NCBI RefSeq assembly: GCF_003010935.1
Contig: NZ_PGGN01000004.1
Span: 62,001 to 126,000, forward strand
Direction: 5' to 3'
DNA from: Phyllobacterium endophyticum
Lineage (GTDB): Bacteria > Pseudomonadota > Alphaproteobacteria > Rhizobiales > Rhizobiaceae
Length of the DNA: 64,000 nucleotides
Positions 17,554-25,813 of this stretch are shown here, one piece after another. Numbering within the stretch: position 1 is the stretch's first letter; each line of letters opens with the position of its first letter. Made by a program: the position numbers and the translations under genes. A model generated the notes under the pieces. The model was given only the letters and a program-made list of their open reading frames with translations, had not been told where the DNA came from and did not search any database.

Positions 17554-18807
17554 GTGTTCAAGAAACTCGCTTTCGCTTTATCGTGCGCAGTCGTCTTTAG
17601 TTTAACGTCCGCCTCTGCGCAAAACTCCAATCTCGAAAAACTTGGCGGCTTCAAAACCACCGGCACACCGATGATGGAGCCTATTCCCCAGACTGGGGAG
17701 AATGCCGAAGCTCTCAAAGCAATCGCGGCGAAAATCAAAGTGCCGGAAGGCTTCAAGGTCAGTCTCTATGCCATCGTTCCTGATGCCCGCCATATGGCGG
17801 TGGGACCGCAGGGCGTGGTGACCTTCGTTGGCACCCGCAAGGAATTGGTCTATTCAATGACCGATCGGGACAAGAACCGCGTCGCCGACGACGTGAAGGT
17901 GTTCGCGCCTTCGATCAAAATGGCCGTGCCAAACGGCGTTTGTTTTTCAAGGGACGGCCACCTTTATCTCGCCGAGCAGAACCGGGTTCTGTGGTTCCCG
18001 GCAGCAGAGTTTTTCTATGAAGGCCCGGATGTCGCGGCTTTCGCCATCGTCAAGGAAGGTGAACTGATCCCCGCGTCTAATGAAAGCTACAATCACACAG
18101 CGCGCACCTGCCGTGTCGGGCCTGATGGCCGGATCTATATCACTATCGGCCAGCCCTTCAATGTGCCAGCGCCCGAAGTGCTTCCGGAGTTTCAACGACT
18201 GGGCATCGGCGGCATCATAAGCATGAAGCAGGACGGTTCCGACCGTAAGATATACGCGCGCGGCATGCGTAATCCCCTTGGCCTGGACTTCAATCCAAAG
18301 GACAAGACAATTTGGGTGAATGACAATCAGGTCGACGGCATGGGCGACACCATCCCGCCGGGTGAAATGAACCATGTTACCGGGCCGGACCAGAATTTTG
18401 GCTTCCCATGGTATGGCGGCGGTAAGACCCGCACAAATGAGTACAAGGATGCCACAGTGCCCGACGGCGTGATTTTCCCGGCGGTGGAGCAAGACGCTCA
18501 CGCGGCCGACCTTGGCCTGTCATTCTACACGGGCAAACAGTTTCCCGAAAAATACCGGGGCGGCATTTTTTCGACGCAGCATGGTTCCTGGAACCGTGTA
18601 GAGCCTGTGGGTGCTCGGGTCATGTTCACCTCGCTCAAGGCAGACGGATCAGCGGACAAGACGGAGGTGTTCGCAGAAGGCTGGTTGAGCGAGGATGGCG
18701 AATATCTCGGCCGTCCGGTCGATGTTCAGGTGCTCAACGACGGTTCATTGCTGGTATCCGACGATCTGGCCGGTGCAGTCTGGCGGATTTCCTATGGTAC
18801 CAAGTGA
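17554..18807 (+). CDS. Periplasmic sorbosone/glucose dehydrogenase-type protein (GSDH family)
   Basis: Exported beta-propeller protein, 417 residues. GTG 17554 follows GGGAGGA. The signal peptide is 1-23 (LAFALSCAVVFSLTSASAQ). Blocks such as FVGTRKELVYSMTDRDKNR, NGVCFSRDGHLYLAEQNRV, ARGMRNPLGLDFNP and WVNDNQVDGMGD match the L-sorbosone/soluble glucose dehydrogenase family, which often binds PQQ. Cofactor use cannot be proved here. The gene lies between the TRAP permease and a cytochrome c gene, so it may oxidise the TRAP substrate in the periplasm and pass electrons to the cytochrome. Confidence 0.85.
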   Translation: MFKKLAFALSCAVVFSLTSASAQNSNLEKLGGFKTTGTPMMEPIPQTGENAEALKAIAAKIKVPEGFKVSLYAIVPDARHMAVGPQGVVTFVGTRKELVYSMTDRDKNRVADDVKVFAPSIKMAVPNGVCFSRDGHLYLAEQNRVLWFPAAEFFYEGPDVAAFAIVKEGELIPASNESYNHTARTCRVGPDGRIYITIGQPFNVPAPEVLPEFQRLGIGGIISMKQDGSDRKIYARGMRNPLGLDFNPKDKTIWVNDNQVDGMGDTIPPGEMNHVTGPDQNFGFPWYGGGKTRTNEYKDATVPDGVIFPAVEQDAHAADLGLSFYTGKQFPEKYRGGIFSTQHGSWNRVEPVGARVMFTSLKADGSADKTEVFAEGWLSEDGEYLGRPVDVQVLNDGSLLVSDDLAGAVWRISYGTK

Positions 18808-18838
18808 CGTTCGCCTCATATCGTCATAGGAGGTCGAT

Positions 18839-19162
18839 ATTCGTGGTTTGATAATAAGTCTGGCCGCTCTCGTTGCGTGTTCCACTGTTGCGGAGGCCGC
18901 AGGCGATGCCGCTTCAGGCAAAAAAATCATGTCGAAGTGTCAGGTTTGCCATGGAAAGGACGGCCTCGCCAAGCTGCCGGACGCGCCGAACATAGCTGGC
19001 CAAAAGGAGGCTTATCTCGTGAAGGCGTTGATCGCCTTCAAGGACGGCGAGCGAAAGAATGAGCAGATGACGGTTGTGGTCAAAGGTTTGAGCGATGAGG
19101 ACATAGCGAATGTCGCCGCTTATTATTCATCGATCAAGATCAGCGTTCAGGTTCCGCCATGA
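18839..19162 (+). CDS. Small class I cytochrome c
   Basis: Periplasmic monohaem cytochrome c. The haem site is CQVCH and a Met ligand is likely in NEQMTVVVKG; GLSDEDIANVAAYYSSI is the usual C-terminal helix. The start is uncertain. AGGAGG at about 18828-18833 is 5 bp before an ATT codon (18839), which would give MRGLIISLAALVACSTVAEA, a normal signal peptide with a basic N-region. The next canonical start is TTG 18848, 14 bp from the AGGAGG and without the basic residue. Its end overlaps the end of the convergent DUF6064 gene by 16 bp. Probable electron acceptor of the upstream dehydrogenase. Confidence 0.85.
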   Translation: MRGLIISLAALVACSTVAEAAGDAASGKKIMSKCQVCHGKDGLAKLPDAPNIAGQKEAYLVKALIAFKDGERKNEQMTVVVKGLSDEDIANVAAYYSSIKISVQVPP

Positions 19163-19833
19163 GGCGAAGAACGGCTCTGTCTGCTCCAAACCGCTGAGAC
19201 GAGCGTCAAAGCGAGAGCTGAGCTCGGTAGCCATGCCTCAGGCGATCCCATCGCCCACAGCGTTGTTGTTGTGATAAGACACCAAATTACGGGAACCAGG
19301 AAAAGAACTGGCACCAAGCTGCCGCGCGCCATCAGCAACAATCCCATCGTTCCGATCGCGGTTGGATCCGGCGCAATCCCGAAAACTTCCGCGTTCGGCA
19401 AGGATGAGCCAGAAAGATAAGGCAGCGCTGGATACAGGAAGAGCGCGATGCTGGTGAGGAGCCCCCCGATCCACCGCGCAAATCCGCGGCGCCCAAAAAC
19501 GAGCCCAGTTGGTACCGTGACGGCGATCAGCAGGAGAAGCGACTGAAGCACAAAGAACGGGGCTACATAGGCCATGGCCCAGTTGATGGTTGCGTAGCGG
19601 TGCCAGACAAAGGTCCATCCAACGAAAGTCCAAAGGACGGCAAGAACGAACGCGATCCAGCGATGTTTACCGTTCGGACGGGCAATAACAACGAAGATGA
19701 TTGCAAAGCCTGCAATGAACGTACCCAGTTGCAAGGGCCACACCGCGGCATTTTGCAGTTCGAACATCCGCCAATAGACGCGCGGCGAAAACAGCAGAAA
19801 GTCTCCTGGACGGTAAGTCAACCATTCTGACAT
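19147..19833 (-). CDS. DUF6064-family integral membrane protein
   Basis: 228 residues from ATG 19833, which overlaps the stop of the aldo/keto reductase gene (TGATG), so the two are translationally coupled. The start MSEWLTYRPGDFLLFSPRVYWR and the six or so hydrophobic segments (for example LGTFIAGFAIIFVVIA, AYVAPFFVLQSLLLLIAV, SLVPVLFLVPVIWCLI) match what I recall of DUF6064, a family of unknown function. It may anchor or supply an electron or substrate path for its exported partner, but no function is known. Confidence 0.75.
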   Translation of the reverse strand: MSEWLTYRPGDFLLFSPRVYWRMFELQNAAVWPLQLGTFIAGFAIIFVVIARPNGKHRWIAFVLAVLWTFVGWTFVWHRYATINWAMAYVAPFFVLQSLLLLIAVTVPTGLVFGRRGFARWIGGLLTSIALFLYPALPYLSGSSLPNAEVFGIAPDPTAIGTMGLLLMARGSLVPVLFLVPVIWCLITTTTLWAMGSPEAWLPSSALALTLVSAVWSRQSRSSPHGGT

Positions 19834-20747
19834 CAGAGCGCCTGCACGTAGGACGATATTCTTGCACGCATGGTGCTGTCCGGCATGGGACCCTTTGCGG
19901 CGGCTAGATTCTCGCGCACATGCTCGACGCTGGTCGTCGCCGGAATGACGACTGTTACGGCCGGATGCGAAATGATGTACTTCAGGATAAGCTGTGCCCA
20001 AGTGGAGGCGCCAATCTGGGCTGCCCATTCGGGCAAGCGCTCGGCCTGGAGGCGGCGGGTGAGCGCACCCTGTTGGTATGGCCGATTGACGATCACCGCA
20101 ATACCGCGATCCCTGGCCAAGGGGAGCAATCGTTGCTCGGGCTCGCGGTCAACAACATTGTAGGTAAATTGCACAAAGTCGAGTGGCTGTGTCCGCATGA
20201 TCTCCTCCAGAAGATCGTGGCGCCGTCCTTCCGAAGTCGTTATTCCGACGTAGCGGAGCCGGCCGGCGGCTTTCATTTCTATCAACGTTTTTAGGTGCTG
20301 CTCCCAGTTCAGAAGGTTGTGGACCTGGACAAGATCGAATCGGGGCACCTGCCAGAACTCACGCGACCGCTCGATCTGCTCTGGAGCGTCCGGACCGGAC
20401 GTCCACACCTTCTCTGCCGAAAACAGCGTCTCGGGATGTCCCAGCTTTTGAAGGCCATATCCGATCACGGGTTGGGACGAGCCATACATTGGCGAGGAAT
20501 CGATCATGCGCCCGCCGGCTGCGAAGAAGGCGGATATGACTTCGGCACATTCGTCCATCAGGAGGATGTCCTCGCCAACATTGAAGGTAATCCAACTGCC
20601 GAGACCAACCGCCGGTATTGCTTCTCCCGATGAGGGAATACGCCGAGTCGACAACGTACCTTCCTGTGTCCGTGCATGCGACAGCGTCAAGCCGGTAGCA
20701 CCCCCCGCCAGCAATCCTTTCAGAAATGTCCGTCGCCTTATCCGCAT
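19833..20747 (-). CDS. Tat-exported aldo/keto reductase
   Basis: Aldo/keto reductase of 304 residues. ATG 20747 follows GGGAGGTTGC. The N-terminus MRIRRRTFLKGLLAGGATGL is a twin-arginine signal, so a folded, cofactor-loaded enzyme is probably exported. The AKR tetrad is present at D83, Y88, K113 and H143 (IDSSPMYGS, AEKVW, VQVHNLL). The NADP loop IPATTSVEHVRENLAAA is present near the C-terminus. An NADPH-dependent enzyme outside the cytoplasm is unusual, though Tat-AKR proteins are known in genomes. It is coupled to a DUF6064 membrane protein. Confidence 0.88.
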   Translation of the reverse strand: MRIRRRTFLKGLLAGGATGLTLSHARTQEGTLSTRRIPSSGEAIPAVGLGSWITFNVGEDILLMDECAEVISAFFAAGGRMIDSSPMYGSSQPVIGYGLQKLGHPETLFSAEKVWTSGPDAPEQIERSREFWQVPRFDLVQVHNLLNWEQHLKTLIEMKAAGRLRYVGITTSEGRRHDLLEEIMRTQPLDFVQFTYNVVDREPEQRLLPLARDRGIAVIVNRPYQQGALTRRLQAERLPEWAAQIGASTWAQLILKYIISHPAVTVVIPATTSVEHVRENLAAAKGPMPDSTMRARISSYVQAL

Positions 20748-21097
20748 GCAACCTCCCTGCGGCCATGAAGTGGACAATGATCCCGCATCAAAGCGTTAAT
20801 GATAGAGCGGCAAACCATCATGGTGGCTTCCTGAACAGTGAGAAAGAACGCATTTAGCTCATAGGCGTTCTTCATACCAGCTAACCGGTATAACTCGCAC
20901 GGCATTGAAGTTGTTGCCGGCCTTGGTATTCCGTTCACTCATCTTCCTCAATTAAGGCGCCGGCGCACTCACTGCGCCTGCGAAATGTATGCGTTCAGGA
21001 CGCTAGCGACCGCTCGGGTCCGCTGGCCCGCTCCATTCGCTTGTGGCTGAGGCGCGCACGGCGAGCCTGGACCCAAAACTGGATGATTGAATTGAGT
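20748..21097. other. Intergenic region with one possible 27-residue frame
   Basis: 350 bp without a recognisable gene. On the minus strand ATG 20942 opens a 27-residue frame ending at 20859 (MSERNTKAGNNFNAVRVIPV...), preceded by GAGGAAG only 3 bp away; it resembles nothing I know. GGCGCA/TGCGCC near 20962-20978 could form a small hairpin without a T-tract. Confidence 0.3.
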
Positions 21098-21682
21098 TCA
21101 ACGCGCGTGCCGGAGCATCGGGACGAGCGTCGGCGACGAACCGACCTGGATCGCACCGAGCGGTTCGAAGCCATAGCGCCGGTAGAACGGAATGTTGCGC
21201 GGGTTTGAGGATTCCAAATAGGCTGGCACGTGATCGAGATCGCACCGTGCGAGCGCGTAAGCCATCAACGCGTCGCCGTGACCTTCGCCTTGATGTGCCG
21301 GGTCTACGCCGATCAGGGGCAGGTACCAGTGTGGTTCGGTCGGGTGGTACTTGGCCATTTGCTCGAATATGGCCGTTGTTTCGGGCGCACGTGAGCGCGC
21401 GACCGTGCTCTGGAGCACCGCACCAAGTCCTTCCTCGTCGGAATGCGCGCCGGGCGATAGCCACAGCGCCATTCCGGCGTAGCCCTCGGTGCAAAAGGCC
21501 GTTCCCCTGGTGAACGCGTTACTCCCGAACGCCCGGATCATTCGAGGCATCGCCGCAAGGTACTGGTGTGCATGCGGCCAGGTCCATCGTGTCATTGGGT
21601 CCGTTGCAAACGCCAGCATGATCGTTTCGACGGCCAGATCTTCCTCGACCGGGGCCATTACCCTCACGGTTTGCGATTTCAT
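21098..21682 (-). CDS. GNAT-family N-acetyltransferase
   Basis: Acetyl-CoA-dependent acyltransferase of 194 residues. GGAGGGCAAT precedes ATG 21682. The acetyl-CoA pyrophosphate loop is seen in LIGVDPAHQGEGHGDALMAYAL (QGxGxG/A motif A, about 132-145). The C-terminal YLESSNPRNIPFYRRYGFEPLG is the typical motif B and hydrophobic strand. The sequence MTRWTWPHAHQYLAAMPRMIRAFG in the N-terminal half recurs in a group of uncharacterised GNATs. The acceptor substrate is unknown. It is a single gene between the reductase and tRNA-Lys. Confidence 0.88.
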   Translation of the reverse strand: MKSQTVRVMAPVEEDLAVETIMLAFATDPMTRWTWPHAHQYLAAMPRMIRAFGSNAFTRGTAFCTEGYAGMALWLSPGAHSDEEGLGAVLQSTVARSRAPETTAIFEQMAKYHPTEPHWYLPLIGVDPAHQGEGHGDALMAYALARCDLDHVPAYLESSNPRNIPFYRRYGFEPLGAIQVGSSPTLVPMLRHAR

Positions 21683-21878
21683 ATTGCCCTCCTGAGTGGT
21701 GGTCCAACGCGGCGACCGCGCCTGTTCTCAGCTATGCATCATAACCCGGATGACGAAGTGAGTGATACCAGTTGCTGCTGGCTCACAGGTAAAGCAACTC
21801 AAGGCAATGGCAGAAGATTCTGCTACCAAGGGGAAAACCAGCGCCCTTAACAAAATCGTCTAAAGCGCTGGTTTTGAT

Positions 21879-21954
<76 letters not shown>

Positions 21955-22067
21955 GTCAGCCGTTTGGCGGCGACAGTGAAGGCTCTATAACGGGGCATCT
22001 CCTGCCTGTCCAGTCCTTGTTGAAAACTTTATGACAGCTCGTAACAGCAACGGCGCCAGGTCCGGAT

Positions 22068-22985
22068 TCATACCAGCAGCCGCCCCTCGGCGACCTTGAC
22101 TGCCGAACCGCCGATGCGTCCGCCGGCAAGTTTGTGATCGGCGATATCCAGTTCGAGCTGCAGGCGCGACGGTCTTCCCATCTCATATCCCTGCTCTATC
22201 GAAAGCCGCACCACGCCATCCAGTGGCTCGTCGAAAGCGTGAATTGCACCGGCAAATGCCGCTGTCGCCGAGCCGGTTGCCGGATCCTCATACGTCCCCT
22301 CGTCGCTTACGAACATGCGCGCGTGAAAATGACTGTCGTGCAGCACGGTCTCGCGGCAATAGGCATAGACAGGCAGCTGGCGATGGCCGATGGTTGGGGC
22401 CACGTCCTTCATCGCAATCTGATTGACGACGATGCGTTCCGCCGCCTTGAGCCCGTGGACCGGCACCAGCAGGAATGGCACCCCGGCGTCCCAGATACTC
22501 GGAACATGATTTTCGAAACCGATTTCCTTCGGTTCAAGCCGCAGCGCGCTCGCGATGGCGATCCTGTCATACTTGTAGGGAACTTCCTGCGGGAGCTTCG
22601 GCAGATCGAACTCCGCAAATGCGCTGTCCGCGCTCAATCTCACACCGCAACGAACGGGGCCGACCTGTTCCTCCAGGATGATCAGCGCGTCCTGCGTGCC
22701 GGAAATGTCGCCGAAGCGATCATGTGCCAGCGCTATGGCTGTTCCAACGGTCGGGTGCCCGGCAAAAGGCATCTCATAATCAGGCGTAAATATGCGCGCC
22801 CAGGCAGTGTGCGCAGGGTTTCTGGCCGGCAGGATGAAAACCGTTTCTGAAAGATTGAACTCACGCGCGATCCGCTGCATCGCGGTGCCATCGAGGCCGT
22901 CCGTATCGTGCACGATGGCCAGGGGGTTCCCCGCCAGAACCTTGTCCGTGAAAACGTCGTAAACCTCGTAGCGGCGGCCATCCAT
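22068..22985 (-). CDS. PhzF-family isomerase/epimerase
   Basis: PhzF-fold protein of 305 residues. ATG 22985 follows GGGAGAACGCAG; the longer frame to 23063 is rejected. The mature start MDGRRYEVYDVFTDKVLAGNPLAIV is typical. The catalytic Glu of the family is in REFNLSETVFI near 45. MPFAGHPTVGTAIAL (GHPT loop) and YEDPATGSATAAFAGA (DPATGSA) build the active site. Most genomic PhzF homologues are not phenazine enzymes; no phenazine gene is present here. Substrate unknown. Confidence 0.9.
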   Translation of the reverse strand: MDGRRYEVYDVFTDKVLAGNPLAIVHDTDGLDGTAMQRIAREFNLSETVFILPARNPAHTAWARIFTPDYEMPFAGHPTVGTAIALAHDRFGDISGTQDALIILEEQVGPVRCGVRLSADSAFAEFDLPKLPQEVPYKYDRIAIASALRLEPKEIGFENHVPSIWDAGVPFLLVPVHGLKAAERIVVNQIAMKDVAPTIGHRQLPVYAYCRETVLHDSHFHARMFVSDEGTYEDPATGSATAAFAGAIHAFDEPLDGVVRLSIEQGYEMGRPSRLQLELDIADHKLAGGRIGGSAVKVAEGRLLV

Positions 22986-23063
22986 CTGCGTTCTCCCGAA
23001 TGATATTCGGTGAACATAGAGTAAGGCCTGTCCTCGGCAAGTCAAACCTTGTGTCGGTGACAT

Positions 23064-23786
23064 TCAGCTCCGGCTGGCGTCTCCAAAGTGCCAGCGCGTG
23101 AAAATATGGAAGATTTCAGGTGTCGATTCGTCAAGCTGCCCAGCGTTGGAAACGGCGATGACCCCGTCCAGTTCAGGGACTGCCTCCGAAGCGATATGAT
23201 CGTATATGTCGCTTATGATCCGGCTGGCCCGGCGATCGAAGAAAAACCGCCGGAACAACGCGATGCTCCTGTTGGCGGAAACGAGATAAAGACCGTTGTC
23301 CCGGTGGGTCGCCCTGGCCAGATCCAGGCCCGTCTCTTCCTTGACTTCCCGGTGCATGTTGCCGTCGATGTCGATGCGATGATCGACGACGTCTCCATCG
23401 TCGAAGGAACCGGCGGGGAAATAGATGCGCCCGGCAGCCGATGTGGAGGCAGACATTCGCCCGGCAATGAGCTTGTTGTCGCTGGAGACGATCACACCGA
23501 CCGCGAAGACATGCCAGGGCTTCTGTGTCGTGTTGTGCCGCTTCCAGTGCATCATGGTGGCAAAATCGGCGCGGTGATAGCGCGCGCGGAATATTCCCTC
23601 GGCGAGCTCTGCATGTTCAGCCATGAAGAAAGCGCCATTGAACAGCGCCGGATTGGCGAGGGTTGCATCGGCCCAATTGGCTGCAATATCTGCGTGATGG
23701 TGATCCCTGTAACCGAGCGCTTCGGCGTCGATGCCGATCACGGCACGTTCGCACGCAATCACTGTTCTTTCAGGCACATCATGCAT
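23064..23786 (-). CDS. NUDIX-like hydrolase
   Basis: Protein of 240 residues from ATG 23786, which lies 2 bp after the stop of the upstream nuclease-type gene. A recognisable Nudix core HREVKEETGLDL (REUxEExGU) follows an Arg/Gly-rich region with RIYFPAGSFDDGD. The usual Gly five residues before the first Glu is replaced by a longer spacer (VVDHRIDIDGN), so the box is imperfect. A role in cleaving nucleoside-diphosphate derivatives is inferred. Its pairing with an endonuclease/exonuclease/phosphatase protein suggests linked phosphoester chemistry. Confidence 0.75.
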   Translation of the reverse strand: MHDVPERTVIACERAVIGIDAEALGYRDHHHADIAANWADATLANPALFNGAFFMAEHAELAEGIFRARYHRADFATMMHWKRHNTTQKPWHVFAVGVIVSSDNKLIAGRMSASTSAAGRIYFPAGSFDDGDVVDHRIDIDGNMHREVKEETGLDLARATHRDNGLYLVSANRSIALFRRFFFDRRASRIISDIYDHIASEAVPELDGVIAVSNAGQLDESTPEIFHIFTRWHFGDASRS

Positions 23787-23788
23787 CG

Positions 23789-24904
23789 TCAAACCAGATT
23801 CAATGTTACGGCAACCGGGCAGTGATCGCTGGCTTTCGGGCGATCCCAGCCCGTGCGTGGAAACAGCTCCACTTTTTGATCCGGCGGAAAGATCGTCCGG
23901 TACGGCTGACCACGACGGATGATGTCGGGCAGTACAGTGGCATTGCTTTGCGCCAGTGCTGGTGAAGCGAGTATATAATCGAGCTGGCACAGATGCCGCT
24001 CGTCGGGCCCGCGGGTATGATAGAGCGTCCAGCGATCCATGACCGCCCGGCGTTCCACCAGGTTCACGCAAAACCCGCCGTCCAGCAGGACGTCGAGGCA
24101 GCTTACCGGTTCGCTCACCGGCGAGAACGTGTATCCGGCAAGTGTATCCCCGCCAATGATGATCCTTTCGCGATAATCGTTGAAGTCGCCGCAGATTACC
24201 CAGCGCTTGCCCTCTGCCCCGCCGCTATCGGAAAACTTGTTCTCGACAATCCGCCGCACTGCTTTCGCCTCGGCTAAGCGCACCGGCATGGTCGATGTCC
24301 GGCCATCGGTGCCGTTGCGGGATGGTCCCATGGATTTGAAATGAATGACGAAGAGCGTCAGGGGCTTGTCGCCGATGCGCACAGCGATTTCCAGGCAATC
24401 GCGTTTGAATATGCGCTCATGCGGCTCGATCCCGAGGAGCGCGAGTTCCGGATTATGGATACCGAAATCATTATAAGTCACATGCGCATGGCTTGTCATG
24501 CCAACGAACTCGATCGGCTCGCCATGACGGGTCTCGTCTCGCATGAGCACGGCCACGTCGATACCGCGGCTGTCATTGCCCTCGATCATGTATTTGTGAC
24601 GGTAACCCTCACCCACCATCTTGTACAGATAGCCGTATTCGAACGCGTTCAAGGCGCCGACATTGTCCACCTCCTGCAGGCAGAGAATATCCGCATGCGT
24701 CTCAGCCACCGCCAGCGCAGTCAATTGCCGCGTATCGTCCGCATGTGCGATGGCCCGCGCCTGTTCGAGCTGCCGATACTGTTCCAGATCGTCGATTTGA
24801 AAGAGCTGCAGCGTCCGGTCCTTGTTGAGGTTGTTCTTGAATCCGGAGAAATCAAAACGATTCATCAGGTTTTCAACGTTGAATGTAGCGATGCGGACGG
24901 ACAT
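23789..24904 (-). CDS. Endonuclease/exonuclease/phosphatase family protein
   Basis: Metal-dependent phosphoesterase of the EEP fold, 371 residues from ATG 24904. Motifs: IATFNVENLMNRFDF at the start (Asn ligand), ILCLQEVDNVGA with the metal-binding Glu, WVICGDFNDYRE with the catalytic Asp/Asn pair, and KASDHCPVAVTL with the final Asp-His. Family members act on nucleic acid, phosphatidylinositol or sphingomyelin; no signal peptide is visible, so a cytoplasmic role is likely. It forms a tight pair with the NUDIX-like gene. The longer frame to 24949 lacks support. Confidence 0.85.
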   Translation of the reverse strand: MSVRIATFNVENLMNRFDFSGFKNNLNKDRTLQLFQIDDLEQYRQLEQARAIAHADDTRQLTALAVAETHADILCLQEVDNVGALNAFEYGYLYKMVGEGYRHKYMIEGNDSRGIDVAVLMRDETRHGEPIEFVGMTSHAHVTYNDFGIHNPELALLGIEPHERIFKRDCLEIAVRIGDKPLTLFVIHFKSMGPSRNGTDGRTSTMPVRLAEAKAVRRIVENKFSDSGGAEGKRWVICGDFNDYRERIIIGGDTLAGYTFSPVSEPVSCLDVLLDGGFCVNLVERRAVMDRWTLYHTRGPDERHLCQLDYILASPALAQSNATVLPDIIRRGQPYRTIFPPDQKVELFPRTGWDRPKASDHCPVAVTLNLV

Positions 24905-25043
24905 GCAGGAACTCGAAACTGGAATCATCAGGTGGAAACGGAATTCCACTTTATGAGCCTAGCTCCAATCCGGGGCAGCCACCAGTGGCCATGTCCCAAC
25001 AAATACCTATATGAGTAAATATCGAATGAGGACAGGATGACAG

Positions 25044-25388
25044 ATGAAACTCTTATACAACATCCTTGCCGCGCTAGGGCTTGTTCTGGCAATGCAGATT
25101 GCCAGCGCCGGCGCTTCCGCCCAGGAGATCAAAACCTATCGCCCTGCACCGCGTGGCCTCGACACTGTGCCCCGAAAGCCGATCATTCTCCGCAATGGCT
25201 CGCCCGCGAATATTGCTTCGCCCGACTGTACCGGGTCATCTCGCTGCTATGATTTTCGCGTCCACCGCCCAATCGGACCTACCGGCCGGACACAGGTTCA
25301 ACGTTGCAGCGCGCGGTATCAGTCGTACCGGGCTTTCGACAATACCTACCAGCCTTATACCGGCCCGCGCCGCCGCTGCGATCTGTAG
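25044..25388 (+). CDS. Small secreted BA14K-family-like protein
   Basis: 114 residues with a clear signal peptide ([21 protein letters not shown], cleavage near ASAQ). The mature part has four cysteines and ends [20 protein letters not shown] then PRRRC, which matches the BA14K (Brucella immunoreactive 14-kDa) C-terminal pattern C.ARY.SY....Y.GY.G.R..C. The start is supported by AGGATGACAG just upstream. Family function is unclear; some members are lectin-like. It is monocistronic. Confidence 0.75.
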   Translation: MKLLYNILAALGLVLAMQIASAGASAQEIKTYRPAPRGLDTVPRKPIILRNGSPANIASPDCTGSSRCYDFRVHRPIGPTGRTQVQRCSARYQSYRAFDNTYQPYTGPRRRCDL

Positions 25389-25813
25389 CGGCAGCATTTT
25401 TTGTGATCCTGCGCCGAAGCGAATTGTGTCAATTTGATGATTGACATTTTACGTTAAAGCAAGGTACCCGTTTTATTGAGGAGATTTTCAACATATCGTT
25501 TTTTTATTTTTTATATGTTCTGGGAGGAATTCATTTGCCAATTTTTCACGACTGGAATCGCAGGTATTTTTACGCTGCGCATTAACCCGGCACTTCATCT
25601 TTAATCTGACCTGGCGGCTCAGCAACCCTGTGATCATGCTGTTCAGAATGATTTCTTTCCGCCGTTGACGCGCGGCAGAATTACCCTGTTGGCAATAGCA
25701 CTTGGCAATCCAGGGCGCCATCGACGCCGGACAAATTTCATTGCTCCACATTGAAAATACAATCGAAAATCAATCGGATTTGTTCACTGAGCACTTTTTT
25801 AAGGATTTATTTC
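25389..25813. other. AT-rich region upstream of the autotransporter
   Basis: 425 bp, clearly richer in A and T than its neighbours, with T-runs such as at 25499-25512. No plausible gene on either strand; the short minus-strand frame at 25488-25751 is a chance frame. Likely contains the autotransporter promoter. A bit of GC-rich sequence near 25660-25740 separates two AT-rich parts. Confidence 0.5.

Noticed and set aside
22068-22985. PhzF gene as evidence for phenazine synthesis
   Set aside because: No other phz gene is present and most PhzF homologues have other roles.
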